Source of the DNA: Staphylococcus sp. Marseille-Q5304
Lineage (GTDB): Bacteria > Bacillota > Bacilli > Staphylococcales > Staphylococcaceae
Assembly: GCF_943737015.1 (NCBI RefSeq)
Contig: NZ_CALSFP010000001.1
Span: 1,860,001-1,924,000, forward strand
DNA length: 64,000 bases
Reading direction: 5' to 3'
A model generated the notes under the pieces. It was not told where the DNA came from and did no database searches. It saw only the letters and a list, made by a program, of their open reading frames with translations. This document shows, piece after piece, positions 1 to 18,963 of the stretch. How positions within the stretch are numbered: position 1 is the first letter of the stretch; each line of letters opens with the position of its first letter. A program made the position numbers and the translations under genes.

Positions 1-1
1 C

Positions 2-892
2 TTACAATACACAAAAATTTTACCTTTAATCATTAACTTCTTAGGTTTAATCATTTCAAAAATTAATGGTATGGGTCGTCTAGAATCATACAATGCGGTT
101 GCTGCAGCTATATTGGGACAATCAGAAGTATTCATTTCATTAAAGAATGAGTTAGCTCACATTTCTAAACAAAGACTCTATACGTTAACTGCGTCTGCGA
201 TGTCTACAGTTTCAGCTTCGATCATCGGTGCATACTTTACGTTGATTGAACCACGATACGTAGTTACAGCTGTAGTATTAAATTTATTTGGCGGTTTTAT
301 CATCGCATCTATCATCAATCCATACACAGTTGATGAAAAAGAAGATAAATTGATTTTAGAGAAAAGTGAAACAAAGAAACAATCTTTCTTCGAAGTATTA
401 GGGGAATACATCTTAGACGGATTTAAAGTTGCAGTCATTGTCGGGGCAATGTTAATTGGTTATATTGCAATCATTGCATTGCTCAATGGTGTCGTGAGCG
501 CCATCTTCACTGGCGTATCTGGTGGACATATTACATGGGACTTCCAAACATTAATTGGTTTTGTCTTTGCGCCGTTTGCATTCTTAGTCGGCGTACCATG
601 GGATGATGCCGTTCAAGCAGGTTCAATCATGGCAACTAAATTACTTTCAAACGAATTCGTAGCAATGGAAAGCTTGAGAAAGGCGAAAGATATGAGCGAC
701 CATGCGGTTGGTGTTATTTCAGTATTCGTTGTATCATTCGCAAACTTTAGTTCAATTGGAATTATTTCTGGTGCGATTAAATCTCTAAATAGTGAAAAAG
801 GAGATATGGTTGCACGTTTTGGATTAAAATTATTATTCGGTGCGACACTCGTATCATTTATCTCAGCAGCTATAGCAGGATTCTTCATTTAA
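2..892 (+). CDS. nupC: Nucleoside permease NupC (concentrative nucleoside transporter), 3' part
   Basis: The reading frame is open from the left window edge, so the N-terminus lies outside the window; about 296 C-terminal residues are visible. The frame upstream of the first internal Met (position 71) continues with hydrophobic residues, so that Met is not the start. The segment has the conserved GQSE motif near the start, several hydrophobic membrane spans and the ANFSSIG motif near the end, as in CNT-family ion-coupled nucleoside importers of the cell membrane. It converges on pdxT, and a bidirectional hairpin terminator follows directly. Substrate (pyrimidine versus purine nucleoside) cannot be read from the sequence. 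Confidence 0.88.
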   Translation, partial: LQYTKILPLIINFLGLIISKINGMGRLESYNAVAAAILGQSEVFISLKNELAHISKQRLYTLTASAMSTVSASIIGAYFTLIEPRYVVTAVVLNLFGGFIIASIINPYTVDEKEDKLILEKSETKKQSFFEVLGEYILDGFKVAVIVGAMLIGYIAIIALLNGVVSAIFTGVSGGHITWDFQTLIGFVFAPFAFLVGVPWDDAVQAGSIMATKLLSNEFVAMESLRKAKDMSDHAVGVISVFVVSFANFSSIGIISGAIKSLNSEKGDMVARFGLKLLFGATLVSFISAAIAGFFI

Positions 893-893
893 T

Positions 894-935
894 AAAAAAG
901 TGGTTCATCGCATATTTGCGACGAACCACTTTTTA
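894..935. terminator. Bidirectional intrinsic terminator between nupC and pdxT
   Basis: A 12-bp stem, AAAAAGTGGTTC paired with GAACCACTTTTT, with an inner CGCA/TGCG stem. It has an A run on the left and a T run on the right, so it can end transcription from both convergent genes. Confidence 0.85.
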
Positions 936-955
936 TTATTTTAATGGGATTTATA

Positions 956-1522
956 TTATTTTTCTTGTTTAGCTACAATTTCATCTATGAAATATTGAGT
1001 AATTCTAAAATCATCTGTTAATTCAGGATGGAAAGAAACACCCAAATATTTACCTTCTTGTACTGCTACAATTTTATTTGAGATTTCACTAAGAATTTGA
1101 GCCTCGCCATGAACTTCTGTGATATGGGGTGCACGAATAAACACGCCTTCGATATCTTGCGCCACACCTTTAACATCTAATTCACTTTCAAAGCTATCTA
1201 CTTGTCTACCGAAAGAATTTCTCTCAACAGTAATATCTAATTTATTGAGATAACCTTCTTCGCCAACTATATCTTTAGATAGTACAATTAAACCTGCACA
1301 TGTCCCAAACATTGGAAGCTCAGATTGTTGTAAGGCTTCTTTAAAGCCATATAAATTCATTAAGCGACGTAAAGTAGTAGATTCACCACCAGGTATGATT
1401 AAGCCATCTATATCGTTTAACTGCTCTGTTCTTTTAACAGAGATACCTTCATGTCCACTTAATTCAATATGGCGTATATGTTCTCGAACAGCACCTTGAA
1501 GTGCTAATACACCTATCTTCAT
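956..1522 (-). CDS. pdxT: Pyridoxal 5'-phosphate synthase glutaminase subunit PdxT
   Basis: PdxT hydrolyses glutamine and channels ammonia to PdxS to make pyridoxal 5'-phosphate (DXP-independent route) in the cytoplasm. The class I glutaminase signature is visible: the nucleophile Cys at about residue 75 in FGTCAGL and the His/Glu pair at about 165/167 in SFHPEL, with PGGES near 45. An in-frame codon 12 nt upstream exists, but the family start [10 protein letters not shown] fits the ATG at 1522, which lies one base after the pdxS stop, indicating coupled translation. Length 188 residues is normal for the family. Confidence 0.96.
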   Translation of the reverse strand: MKIGVLALQGAVREHIRHIELSGHEGISVKRTEQLNDIDGLIIPGGESTTLRRLMNLYGFKEALQQSELPMFGTCAGLIVLSKDIVGEEGYLNKLDITVERNSFGRQVDSFESELDVKGVAQDIEGVFIRAPHITEVHGEAQILSEISNKIVAVQEGKYLGVSFHPELTDDFRITQYFIDEIVAKQEK

Positions 1523-1523
1523 C

Positions 1524-2411
1524 TTACCAACCACGCTCTTGCATACGTTCTTCTAATGACAATTCATTAATGTCTAACCCTTTCATAGCAGTACCTAAAT
1601 CTTTTGCTAAACGGCCTATTAATTCATAGTCTTGATAATGTGTTGTAGCTTGAACAATCGCTTTGGCGAATTTTTCAGGATCATCTGATTTAAAGATACC
1701 TGAACCAACGAACACACCATCAGCGCCTAATTCCATCATTAATGCAGCATCTTGAGGTGTTGCTACACCGCCCGCAGCAAAGTTAACTACTGGTAAGCGA
1801 CCATGATCTTTAATATCTTTTAATACTTCATAAGGTGCACCAATATTTTTAGCCTCAGTCATAATTTCATCATCATTCATTACTGTTAAACGACTTACTT
1901 CAGCATTAACTTGTCTCATATGTCTTACTGCTTCAACGATATTACCTGTACCTGGCTCACCTTTCGTACGTAACATCGCTGCACCTTCACCAATACGTCG
2001 TGCAGCTTCCCCTAAGTTACGGCAACCACATACAAATGGTACAGTAAAGTTATCTTTACGTAAGTGGTATTCTTCATCTGCAGGTGTAAGTACTTCAGAT
2101 TCATCGATATAGTCAACACCCATAGATTCTAATACTCTCGCTTCAGTAATATGACCAATACGACCTTTAGCCATGACTGGTATAGAAACTGCATTCATAA
2201 CCTCTTCAATAATATTTGGGTTAGCCATACGTGCTACACCACCAGCTGCTCTAATATCAGATGGTACACGCTCTAAAGCCATCACTGCAACTGCGCCAGC
2301 TTCTTCAGCGATTTTAGCTTGTTCTGCATTTACGACGTCCATAATTACGCCGCCTTTTTGCATTTCAGCCATACCTCTTTTAACTCTTTCTGATCCAGTC
2401 ATTTTACTCAT
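1524..2411 (-). CDS. pdxS: Pyridoxal 5'-phosphate synthase lyase subunit PdxS
   Basis: PdxS condenses ribose 5-phosphate, glyceraldehyde 3-phosphate and ammonia from PdxT into PLP; the family forms a dodecamer of (beta/alpha)8 barrels. The 295-residue protein keeps both catalytic lysines, about K82 in VMAKGRIGH and about K150 in LRTKGEPG, and the start [10 protein letters not shown] is typical. A GGGG ribosome site precedes the ATG. It is the first gene of the pdxST operon, transcribed divergently from pdxR, whose product is the expected activator. Confidence 0.97.
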   Translation of the reverse strand: MSKMTGSERVKRGMAEMQKGGVIMDVVNAEQAKIAEEAGAVAVMALERVPSDIRAAGGVARMANPNIIEEVMNAVSIPVMAKGRIGHITEARVLESMGVDYIDESEVLTPADEEYHLRKDNFTVPFVCGCRNLGEAARRIGEGAAMLRTKGEPGTGNIVEAVRHMRQVNAEVSRLTVMNDDEIMTEAKNIGAPYEVLKDIKDHGRLPVVNFAAGGVATPQDAALMMELGADGVFVGSGIFKSDDPEKFAKAIVQATTHYQDYELIGRLAKDLGTAMKGLDINELSLEERMQERGW

Positions 2412-2433
2412 AAATTATTACCCCTTTACTAAG

Positions 2434-2462
2434 TTGATTAAATTCATTTTAAAAGATAAACT
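2434..2462 (+). promoter_or_regulatory. Candidate pdxR promoter
   Basis: TTGATT (2434-2439), a 17-nt spacer and TAAACT (2457-2462) match a sigma-A promoter reading toward pdxR. It interleaves with the divergent pdxST promoter in the 98-bp gap; a PdxR operator is expected here but I could not define its motif. Confidence 0.45.
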
Positions 2463-2481
2463 GGTATTTAAAAAGGGACAA
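2453..2481 (-). promoter_or_regulatory. Candidate pdxST promoter
   Basis: Reading the minus strand, TTGTCC (2476-2481), a 17-nt spacer and TATCTT (2453-2458) resemble a sigma-A promoter. It overlaps the candidate pdxR promoter, so one bound regulator could affect both directions. Predicted from sequence only. Confidence 0.45.
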
Positions 2482-2509
2482 TTCCGAATTAATTTAAGGG
2501 GTCAGTTAT

Positions 2510-3886
2510 ATGGTAAAATCACATCTCTATATCAAATTGTATGAAGATTTAAAACAACAAATTATTGAAGGTCAATATCAATCTGGAGATAAATTCCCGT
2601 CAAAACGTGCATTAAGTCAGCACCTTTCAGTGAGTAACACTACGATTGAGCACGCTTACCAATATCTATTAGATGAAGGTTATATTTACTCGAAACCACG
2701 TTCAGGTTACTTCGTCTCAGATATCGAGAATTTACCACTTATACACAGAACAGGATCACCTGTAGAATATGATGAAGATTCAAAAACGATTCAAAATGAT
2801 GTTACAACTCATTATGATTACGCATTTAATTTAAGAGAAATAGATACGGAATATTTTCCAAACCAACAATTTAGAAAGTACGCACGTGACACTTTTGAAG
2901 ATAATGCAGTGAATCTATTACAATATACGCACCCTAAAGGGGAGTGGAAGTTACGCCAAGAAATCGCACATTATCTGTTTTATAGTAGAGGGGTTACATG
3001 TCGACCAGAACAAATTATTGTTGGATCATCTACTGAACAGCTCATTTATTTACTAACCGATATATTAGCAGAAACAGACTACATTATTGAGAATCCAAGT
3101 TACCCACCTATCAAAAATGTACTGGATAAAAAAGAAATCTTCTATGCGCAATTCCCAGTAAACAAGACAGGTATGGATTTAAAAAACTTAAAAACCTCAA
3201 ACTATCATGTTGCATATGTGACACCATCCCACCAATTTCCAACTGGATATGTCATGAATCTCAAAAAAAGAACCCAATTAATTCATTGGGCTCAACAACG
3301 AACTGATCGCTACATCATTGAAGATGATTACGATTCAGAATTTAGATATTTTGGGAAACCTATTCCTGCTTTACAAAGTTTAGACACGAAAGACAAAGTG
3401 ATTTATATCAGTTCATTTTCAAAATCACTGTTCCCTAGTTGCAGAATCGCATATTTAGTCCTACCCGATAAATTAGTGGATAAATTCGATCATATGCATA
3501 ATAAACCATCAAATACAGTGCCTACACACATGCAACATATCGTAGCAAAATTCATGGCTTCTGGAAGTTTTGAACGGCATTTAAATAAAATGCGTAAAGT
3601 ATATAAAGCCAAACTTCAATATATTATTGATGCGCTAGAACCCTATCATAAACAGTTGAAGATTGATGACGCACTTGCGGGCATGCATTTCACTTTAACT
3701 GTAAAAAATAAATTAACAACAGAACAATGTTTAGCACGTGCAAAAGATAACCACTTAAAAATCATTCCTTATAGTATGTATGATGATACAATCACTGAAA
3801 CCAAATTTATTTTAGGATTTGGAGGCATTCCATTTTCAAAAATTAAAGATCACACCGACGCTTTAATCAAATCCTTAACCGTTTAG
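2510..3886 (+). CDS. pdxR: PdxR, MocR/GntR-type PLP-responsive regulator of pdxST
   Basis: A 458-residue fusion of an N-terminal GntR winged helix (about residues 5-72, with FPSKRALSQHLSVSNTTIEH) and a fold-type I aminotransferase-like domain. The PLP-binding lysine is about K305 in SSFSKSLFPS and the EDDYDSEF motif is near 271-278. MocR proteins divergent from pdxST sense PLP and activate its synthesis in related Gram-positives; that role here is inferred from context. A GGGG ribosome site lies just upstream of the ATG. The TAG stop codon sits inside the stem of the downstream hairpin. Confidence 0.92.
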   Translation: MVKSHLYIKLYEDLKQQIIEGQYQSGDKFPSKRALSQHLSVSNTTIEHAYQYLLDEGYIYSKPRSGYFVSDIENLPLIHRTGSPVEYDEDSKTIQNDVTTHYDYAFNLREIDTEYFPNQQFRKYARDTFEDNAVNLLQYTHPKGEWKLRQEIAHYLFYSRGVTCRPEQIIVGSSTEQLIYLLTDILAETDYIIENPSYPPIKNVLDKKEIFYAQFPVNKTGMDLKNLKTSNYHVAYVTPSHQFPTGYVMNLKKRTQLIHWAQQRTDRYIIEDDYDSEFRYFGKPIPALQSLDTKDKVIYISSFSKSLFPSCRIAYLVLPDKLVDKFDHMHNKPSNTVPTHMQHIVAKFMASGSFERHLNKMRKVYKAKLQYIIDALEPYHKQLKIDDALAGMHFTLTVKNKLTTEQCLARAKDNHLKIIPYSMYDDTITETKFILGFGGIPFSKIKDHTDALIKSLTV

Positions 3887-3923
3887 ACTCACTTGTCCAA
3901 GGCAACTTGGGCTTAGTGAGTCT
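3885..3923 (+). terminator. Hairpin after pdxR, stop codon inside the stem
   Basis: AGACTCACT (3885-3893) pairs perfectly with AGTGAGTCT (3915-3923), with an inner CCAAG/CTTGG stem. The stem begins inside the pdxR stop codon. There is only a short T-rich stretch after it, so termination efficiency is uncertain. Confidence 0.5.
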
Positions 3924-4016
3924 TATGCAAGTGTGTAACCACTTGCGATCCTTTATCTACGCAGTCCAAGGCAACTTGGGCTTAGTGAGTCTTATGCAAG
4001 TGTGGAAGCACTTGCG
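3895..4016. repeat. Two 53-bp direct repeats after pdxR
   Basis: Units 3895-3947 and 3964-4016 differ at only a few bases and are spaced 69 bp apart. Each contains CCAAGGCAACTTGG and a GCAAGTG/CACTTGC hairpin. The first unit overlaps the pdxR terminator hairpin. No coding signal. Confidence 0.85.
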
Positions 4017-4328
4017 TACCTATCATTCATCAGCTTCAAACGCTTTTAAAGCACTACTTGTTTTTTCAATACTTAGTAGTGCTTACGTACTCTTGCGGAA
4101 CGTAAGTCGGCTACCATCGACGCTAAGGAGAATCTTCCTGATTACGAAGGCAAGCGCTCGCATCTTTCCTCATTTTCGTTCTTTCCTTATTCACTTACCT
4201 CTTGTAAGCTCTTTGCGTCTTTCTCTCAATTCGTCAGCTTCAAACGCTTTCTTCTATCAGGGACAATGCAAGGTTAGAAGTTAAGCTCTTTTTGTGCCTG
4301 CGGCACTGATTAGCGCCTTTTTTCATAT
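4017..4328. repeat. 5S-linked repeat, copy 1 (downstream of the tandem rRNA array)
   Basis: Between the pdxR repeats and the array terminator lies about 300 bp that matches the segment downstream of the third rRNA operon (53380-53631) over most of its length. It holds a partial 5S-like piece, a GTGCC/GGCAC hairpin and the sequence TCAGCTTCAAACGC twice (near 4028 and 4232). An inverted repeat GCACTACT/AGTAGTGC (about 4051-4084) occurs only in this copy. Stops and indels relative to the other copy argue against a protein. Confidence 0.75.
4088..4131 (-). pseudogene. 5S rRNA fragment
   Basis: About 44 bp match the 3' half of the 5S genes (TACTCTTGCGGAACGTAAGT on the plus strand), with substitutions, then the match ends at CTAAGGAG. 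The last roughly 20 nt of 5S that the copy near 53380 keeps are missing here. Confidence 0.8.
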
Positions 4329-4354
4329 AAAAAAAGAGACCTTTCGGTCTCTTT
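4329..4354 (-). terminator. Terminator of the tandem rRNA array
   Basis: AAAGAGACC/GGTCTCTTT stem with a TTTC loop and a long T run on the minus strand, 12 bp after the last 5S gene. It is the only strong terminator I see between 16213 and here in that direction. Confidence 0.88.
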
Positions 4355-4365
4355 CTTGGGTTATT

Positions 4366-4480
4366 GCCTGGCAACGTCCTACTCTTGCGGAACGTAAGTC
4401 CGACTACCATCGGCGCTAAGGAGCTTAACTTCTGTGTTCGGCATGGGAACAGGTGTGACCTCCTTGCCATTGTCACCAGA
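4366..4480 (-). rRNA. rrf: 5S ribosomal RNA (array, last copy)
   Basis: 115-nt gene running from TCTGGTGAC to GTTGCCAGGC on the minus strand, the usual staphylococcal 5S ends. It is the last gene of the tandem array, 76 nt after the 23S 3' end and just before the terminator. Confidence 0.96.
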
Positions 4481-4556
4481 CAATGCAATGTATGAAATTA
4501 TACATTCAAAACTAGATAATAAGTAAAATGAATGAAACCAAACAAAACGTTTAAAA

Positions 4557-7479
<2,923 letters not shown>

Positions 7480-7599
7480 TATGTTTTTAGTCAAAAGACT
7501 AAAAAGCAAACGTTATTAATCTGTGAGTGTTCTTTCGAACACTAGCGATTATTTTTGAATTCAAGCGTATACACGCTATTCACTCGGTTTTGCTTGGTA

Positions 7600-7637
7600 A
7601 AATCATTATTTTACTTATTTATCTAGTTTTCAATGTA
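7600..7637 (-). other. 23S rRNA processing stem, 5' arm
   Basis: The flank before 23S (ATTTTACTTATTTATCTAG on the plus strand) is complementary to the flank after it (4501-4535). Together they bracket 23S in a long stem, the usual RNase III substrate. The other two operons have the same arms. Confidence 0.7.
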
Positions 7638-7642
7638 CAAAA

Positions 7643-7719
<77 letters not shown>

Positions 7720-7750
7720 ATTTCTATAATATTTTAAATACTCTGATGAG

Positions 7751-7779
7751 CATTCAAAACTGAATACAATATGTCAATG
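7751..7779 (-). other. 16S rRNA processing stem, 3' arm
   Basis: This flank (CATTCAAAACTGAATACAAT on the plus strand) is complementary to the flank before 16S at 9467-9494, giving a long stem that brackets the 16S gene. The same arms occur 5,864 bp and 49,301 bp to the right. Confidence 0.7.
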
Positions 7780-7815
7780 TTATTCCGTTTCATCTTCGTA
7801 GAAGATGTTCCGAAT

Positions 7816-9376
<1,561 letters not shown>

Positions 9377-9514
9377 ATTTATGATGTTTGATTAGCTCAT
9401 AATACTAAATGTGTTTCTTCAACACTTGTTAAATCAACAATAAATTGTTGTTTTTCGGAATTAACGTTGACATATTGTCATTCAGTTTTCAATGTTCATT
9501 TGATATTTCAAAAA

Positions 9515-9590
9515 TGGTGGAGACTAGCGGGATCGAACCGCTGACCTCCTGCGTGCAAAGCAGGCGCTCTCCCAGCTGAGCTAAGCCCCC
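9515..9590 (-). tRNA. tRNA-Ala(UGC), cluster copy 1
   Basis: 76 nt, anticodon TGC in CTTTGCAC, acceptor GGGGGCT, CCA encoded. Last tRNA of the eight-gene cluster, about 140 bp before 16S. Confidence 0.95.
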
Positions 9591-9603
9591 ATTATTTAAA
9601 GAG

Positions 9604-9677
9604 TCGGGAAGACAGGATTCGAACCTGCGACCCCTTGGTCCCAAACCAAGTGCTCTACCAAGCTGAGCTACTTCCCG
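9604..9677 (-). tRNA. tRNA-Pro(UGG), cluster copy 1
   Basis: 74 nt, anticodon TGG in TTTGGGA, acceptor CGGGAAG. CCA is not encoded (CTC follows the discriminator A), so it must be added enzymatically. Confidence 0.95.
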
Positions 9678-9703
9678 TATATAATTAAAGGGTTCTATTT
9701 AAA

Positions 9704-9780
9704 TGGCGCGCCCGATAGGAGTCGAACCCATAACCTCTTGATCCGTAGTCAAGCACTCTATCCAGTTGAGCTACGGGCGC
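9704..9780 (-). tRNA. tRNA-Arg(ACG), cluster copy 1
   Basis: 77 nt, anticodon ACG in GACTACGGA, acceptor GCGCCCG, CCA encoded. The wobble A is normally converted to inosine by TadA. Confidence 0.95.
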
Positions 9781-9792
9781 AATATTAAAAGA

Positions 9793-9881
9793 TGGTGCCG
9801 AGGACCGGAATCGAACCGGTACGGTGATCTCTCACCGCAGGATTTTAAGTCCTGTGCGTCTGCCAGTTCCGCCACCCCGGC
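9793..9881 (-). tRNA. tRNA-Leu(UAA), cluster copy 1
   Basis: 89 nt with a long variable arm (class II), anticodon TAA in CTTAAAAT, acceptor GCCGGGG, CCA encoded. Confidence 0.95.
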
Positions 9882-9888
9882 AAAATAA

Positions 9889-9963
9889 TGGAGCAGAAGA
9901 CGGGATTCGAACCCGCGACCCCAACCTTGGCAAGGTTGTATTCTACCGCTGAACTACTTCTGC
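9889..9963 (-). tRNA. tRNA-Gly(GCC), cluster copy 1
   Basis: 75 nt, anticodon GCC in TTGCCAA, acceptor GCAGAAG, CCA encoded. The T-arm keeps GGTTCGAAT, as in a translational tRNA. Confidence 0.95.
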
Positions 9964-9977
9964 TTAATGAAACTGTA

Positions 9978-10050
9978 TGAGCCATAGAGGATTCGAACCT
10001 CTGACCCTCTGATTAAAAGTCAGATGCTCTACCAACTGAGCTAATGGCTC
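9978..10050 (-). tRNA. tRNA-Lys(UUU), cluster copy 1
   Basis: 73 nt, anticodon TTT in CTTTTAAT, acceptor GAGCCAT. CCA is not encoded. Confidence 0.95.
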
Positions 10051-10056
10051 AAAACA

Positions 10057-10132
<76 letters not shown>

Positions 10133-10145
10133 TAATGTATTTAAA

Positions 10146-10221
10146 TGGTGGAGGATGACGGGTTCGAACCGCCGACCCCCTGCTTGTAAGGCAGATGCTC
10201 TCCCAGCTGAGCTAATCCTCC
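10146..10221 (-). tRNA. tRNA-Val(UAC), cluster copy 1
   Basis: 76 nt, anticodon TAC in CTTACAAG, acceptor GGAGGAT, CCA encoded. It is the first tRNA of the cluster and starts 8 bp after the 5S gene, with no terminator between. Confidence 0.95.
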
Positions 10222-10229
10222 GAATAATT

Positions 10230-10344
10230 GCCTGGCAACGTCCTACTCTTGCGGAACGTAAGTCCGACTACCATCGGCGCTAAGGATCTTAACTTCTGTG
10301 TTCGACATGGGAACAGGTGTGACCTCCTTGCCATTGTCACCAGA
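10230..10344 (-). rRNA. rrf: 5S ribosomal RNA (array, middle copy; two base changes)
   Basis: 115-nt 5S gene between the two tandem rRNA operons. It differs from the three other full 5S copies at plus-strand positions 10287 (T for G) and 10305 (A for G), about nt 58 and nt 40 of the RNA. It reads directly into tRNA-Val. Confidence 0.95.
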
Positions 10345-10420
10345 CAATGCAATGTATGAAATTATACATTCAAAACTAGATAATAAGTAAAATGAATGAA
10401 ACCAAACAAAACGTTTAAAA

Positions 10421-13343
<2,923 letters not shown>

Positions 13344-13506
13344 TATGTTTTTAGTCAAAAGACTAAAAAGCAAACGTTATTAATCTGTGAGTGTTCTTTC
13401 GAACACTAGCGATTATTTTTGAATTCAAGCGTATACACGCTATTCACTCGGTTTTGCTTGGTAAAATCATTATTTTACTTATTTATCTAGTTTTCAATGT
13501 ACAAAA

Positions 13507-13583
<77 letters not shown>

Positions 13584-13679
13584 ATTTCTATAATATTTTA
13601 AATACTCTGATGAGCATTCAAAACTGAATACAATATGTCAATGTTATTCCGTTTCATCTTCGTAGAAGATGTTCCGAAT

Positions 13680-15240
<1,561 letters not shown>

Positions 15241-15378
15241 ATTTATGATGTTTGATTAGCTCATAATACTAAATGTGTTTCTTCAACACTTGTTAAATCA
15301 ACAATAAATTGTTGTTTTTCGGAATTAACGTTGACATATTGTCATTCAGTTTTCAATGTTCATTTGATATTTCAAAAA

Positions 15379-15454
15379 TGGTGGAGACTAGCGGGATCGA
15401 ACCGCTGACCTCCTGCGTGCAAAGCAGGCGCTCTCCCAGCTGAGCTAAGCCCCC
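15379..15454 (-). tRNA. tRNA-Ala(UGC), cluster copy 2
   Basis: Anticodon TGC, CCA encoded; same sequence as the gene at 9515-9590. Confidence 0.95.
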
Positions 15455-15467
15455 ATTATTTAAAGAG

Positions 15468-15541
15468 TCGGGAAGACAGGATTCGAACCTGCGACCCCTT
15501 GGTCCCAAACCAAGTGCTCTACCAAGCTGAGCTACTTCCCG
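15468..15541 (-). tRNA. tRNA-Pro(UGG), cluster copy 2
   Basis: Anticodon TGG, CCA not encoded; same sequence as the gene at 9604-9677. Confidence 0.95.
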
Positions 15542-15567
15542 TATATAATTAAAGGGTTCTATTTAAA

Positions 15568-15644
15568 TGGCGCGCCCGATAGGAGTCGAACCCATAACCT
15601 CTTGATCCGTAGTCAAGCACTCTATCCAGTTGAGCTACGGGCGC
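15568..15644 (-). tRNA. tRNA-Arg(ACG), cluster copy 2
   Basis: Anticodon ACG, CCA encoded; same sequence as the gene at 9704-9780. Confidence 0.95.
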
Positions 15645-15656
15645 AATATTAAAAGA

Positions 15657-15745
15657 TGGTGCCGAGGACCGGAATCGAACCGGTACGGTGATCTCTCACC
15701 GCAGGATTTTAAGTCCTGTGCGTCTGCCAGTTCCGCCACCCCGGC
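15657..15745 (-). tRNA. tRNA-Leu(UAA), cluster copy 2
   Basis: Anticodon TAA, long variable arm, CCA encoded; same sequence as the gene at 9793-9881. Confidence 0.95.
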
Positions 15746-15752
15746 AAAATAA

Positions 15753-15827
15753 TGGAGCAGAAGACGGGATTCGAACCCGCGACCCCAACCTTGGCAAGGT
15801 TGTATTCTACCGCTGAACTACTTCTGC
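15753..15827 (-). tRNA. tRNA-Gly(GCC), cluster copy 2
   Basis: Anticodon GCC, CCA encoded; same sequence as the gene at 9889-9963. Confidence 0.95.
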
Positions 15828-15841
15828 TTAATGAAACTGTA

Positions 15842-15914
15842 TGAGCCATAGAGGATTCGAACCTCTGACCCTCTGATTAAAAGTCAGATGCTCTACCAAC
15901 TGAGCTAATGGCTC
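15842..15914 (-). tRNA. tRNA-Lys(UUU), cluster copy 2
   Basis: Anticodon TTT, CCA not encoded; same sequence as the gene at 9978-10050. Confidence 0.95.
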
Positions 15915-15920
15915 AAAACA

Positions 15921-15996
<76 letters not shown>

Positions 15997-16009
15997 TAAA
16001 ATTTTTAAA

Positions 16010-16085
16010 TGGTGGAGGATGACGGGTTCGAACCGCCGACCCCCTGCTTGTAAGGCAGATGCTCTCCCAGCTGAGCTAATCCTCC
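16010..16085 (-). tRNA. tRNA-Val(UAC), cluster copy 2
   Basis: Anticodon TAC, CCA encoded; same sequence as the gene at 10146-10221, but with a different spacer on both sides. Confidence 0.95.
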
Positions 16086-16098
16086 AATTTAAGTTAAT

Positions 16099-16213
16099 GC
16101 CTGGCAACGTCCTACTCTTGCGGAACGTAAGTCCGACTACCATCGGCGCTAAGGAGCTTAACTTCTGTGTTCGGCATGGGAACAGGTGTGACCTCCTTGC
16201 CATTGTCACCAGA
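16099..16213 (-). rRNA. rrf: 5S ribosomal RNA leading the array, without 16S or 23S
   Basis: A full 115-nt 5S gene with the common sequence. It is the first gene of the array: upstream is promoter DNA and then lysS, not 23S. It lacks the usual 23S-5S spacer, so it must be matured without the 23S processing context. It is probably a remnant of an ancestral operon that lost 16S-23S, or a recombination product. Confidence 0.94.
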
Positions 16214-16232
16214 CAATTAACTTACTTTATAC

Positions 16233-16261
16233 ATACTACACTGTTTAATTAACGTTTGCAA
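16233..16261 (-). promoter_or_regulatory. Candidate proximal promoter (P2) of the 5S-tRNA-rRNA array
   Basis: Minus strand TTGCAA (16256-16261), 17-nt spacer, TAGTAT (16233-16238). Transcription would start about 12 nt before the 5S gene. Confidence 0.6.
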
Positions 16262-16349
16262 CAGTTAATTTTACACTTTTTTAAAATTTCTTTTACAGTA
16301 TATTTACAGTGTTATTATTTTTTCACGTCCTGTTTTTGACGACTTTTTT

Positions 16350-16378
16350 ATATTACTTCATTTTTCTCTATGCGTCAA
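16350..16378 (-). promoter_or_regulatory. Candidate distal promoter (P1) of the array
   Basis: Minus strand TTGACG (16373-16378), 17-nt spacer, TAATAT (16350-16355). Together with the proximal promoter it gives the tandem P1/P2 layout typical of rrn operons. Confidence 0.5.
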
Positions 16379-16570
16379 CACTTTTTTAAATATTTTCTAA
16401 GATAATCAAAAGACAATTGCTACTTTACAATAATAGTTTGTAAAATTTCTATCTCTTTACATTCAATTCAAAAAGTATTTGACATCTAATTAAAAAGATT
16501 TCGTAATCACTTAATTATCTTTAGATAATTAATCGTCTGTTTTTAAGGCTTTAAAAAATATCATAACAAA

Positions 16571-16607
16571 ACATGGACAACTTCACAATAGTAAAAGTTG
16601 CCCATGT
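16571..16607 (-). terminator. lysS terminator
   Basis: ACATGGACAACTT pairs with AAGTTGCCCATGT around a short loop (one mismatch), followed on the minus strand by a T-rich tract. It lies 34 bp after the lysS stop. Confidence 0.75.
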
Positions 16608-16640
16608 TCAAATTCTTTAAATTTAATTGTTTATACTTAA

Positions 16641-18478
<1,838 letters not shown>

Positions 18479-18963
18479 TTAAACGTCACTCTGATACTGC
18501 TTAACAGTATCGTCAGTTTTCACTAGTTGACTAATCTTTTTGTGTGATTGTGGCTCAATCACGTCAGATGCTATATCATTTAAAGGTATAAGAACAAACG
18601 CGCGTTCCAACATACGTGGATGTGGAATGATTAAATCATCTTGTTCTACAGTGAGATTACCATAAATTAATATATCAACATCTAGTGTTCTAGGTCCCCA
18701 TCGTATATCTCTCACACGATGCAGTTGTTGTTCTGTATCGAGACAAGCCTTCAATAAGTCTGAAGGCGGCAACACTGTTTGAACCTCTATGCATTGATTT
18801 AAAAATTGTGGTTGGTCGGTATAGCCAACCGGATCTGTTTCATAGATTGGCGATGTTTGTGCAACTTGTATCCCTTCTTTATTATCTAAAATACGAATGG
18901 CTTCTTCAAGTTGTGTTTCACGATCACCAATATTACTTCCTAAACCTAAATATGCATTAACCA

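Larger units (their letters stand above)
16214..16640 (-). other. Gene-free gap between lysS and the rRNA array
   Basis: About 430 bp of AT-rich DNA. It holds the lysS terminator, a perfect 22-bp inverted repeat at 16511-16532 (TTAATTATCT, TT, AGATAATTAA) and the two candidate array promoters. I see no coding frame. Confidence 0.8.

Noticed and set aside
2..892. nupC as a truncated or broken gene
   Set aside because: The frame is open to the window edge without stops; it is cut only by the window.
2173..2544. Plus-strand 123-codon frame across the pdxS start
   Set aside because: It is the reverse of pdxS and has no ribosome site.
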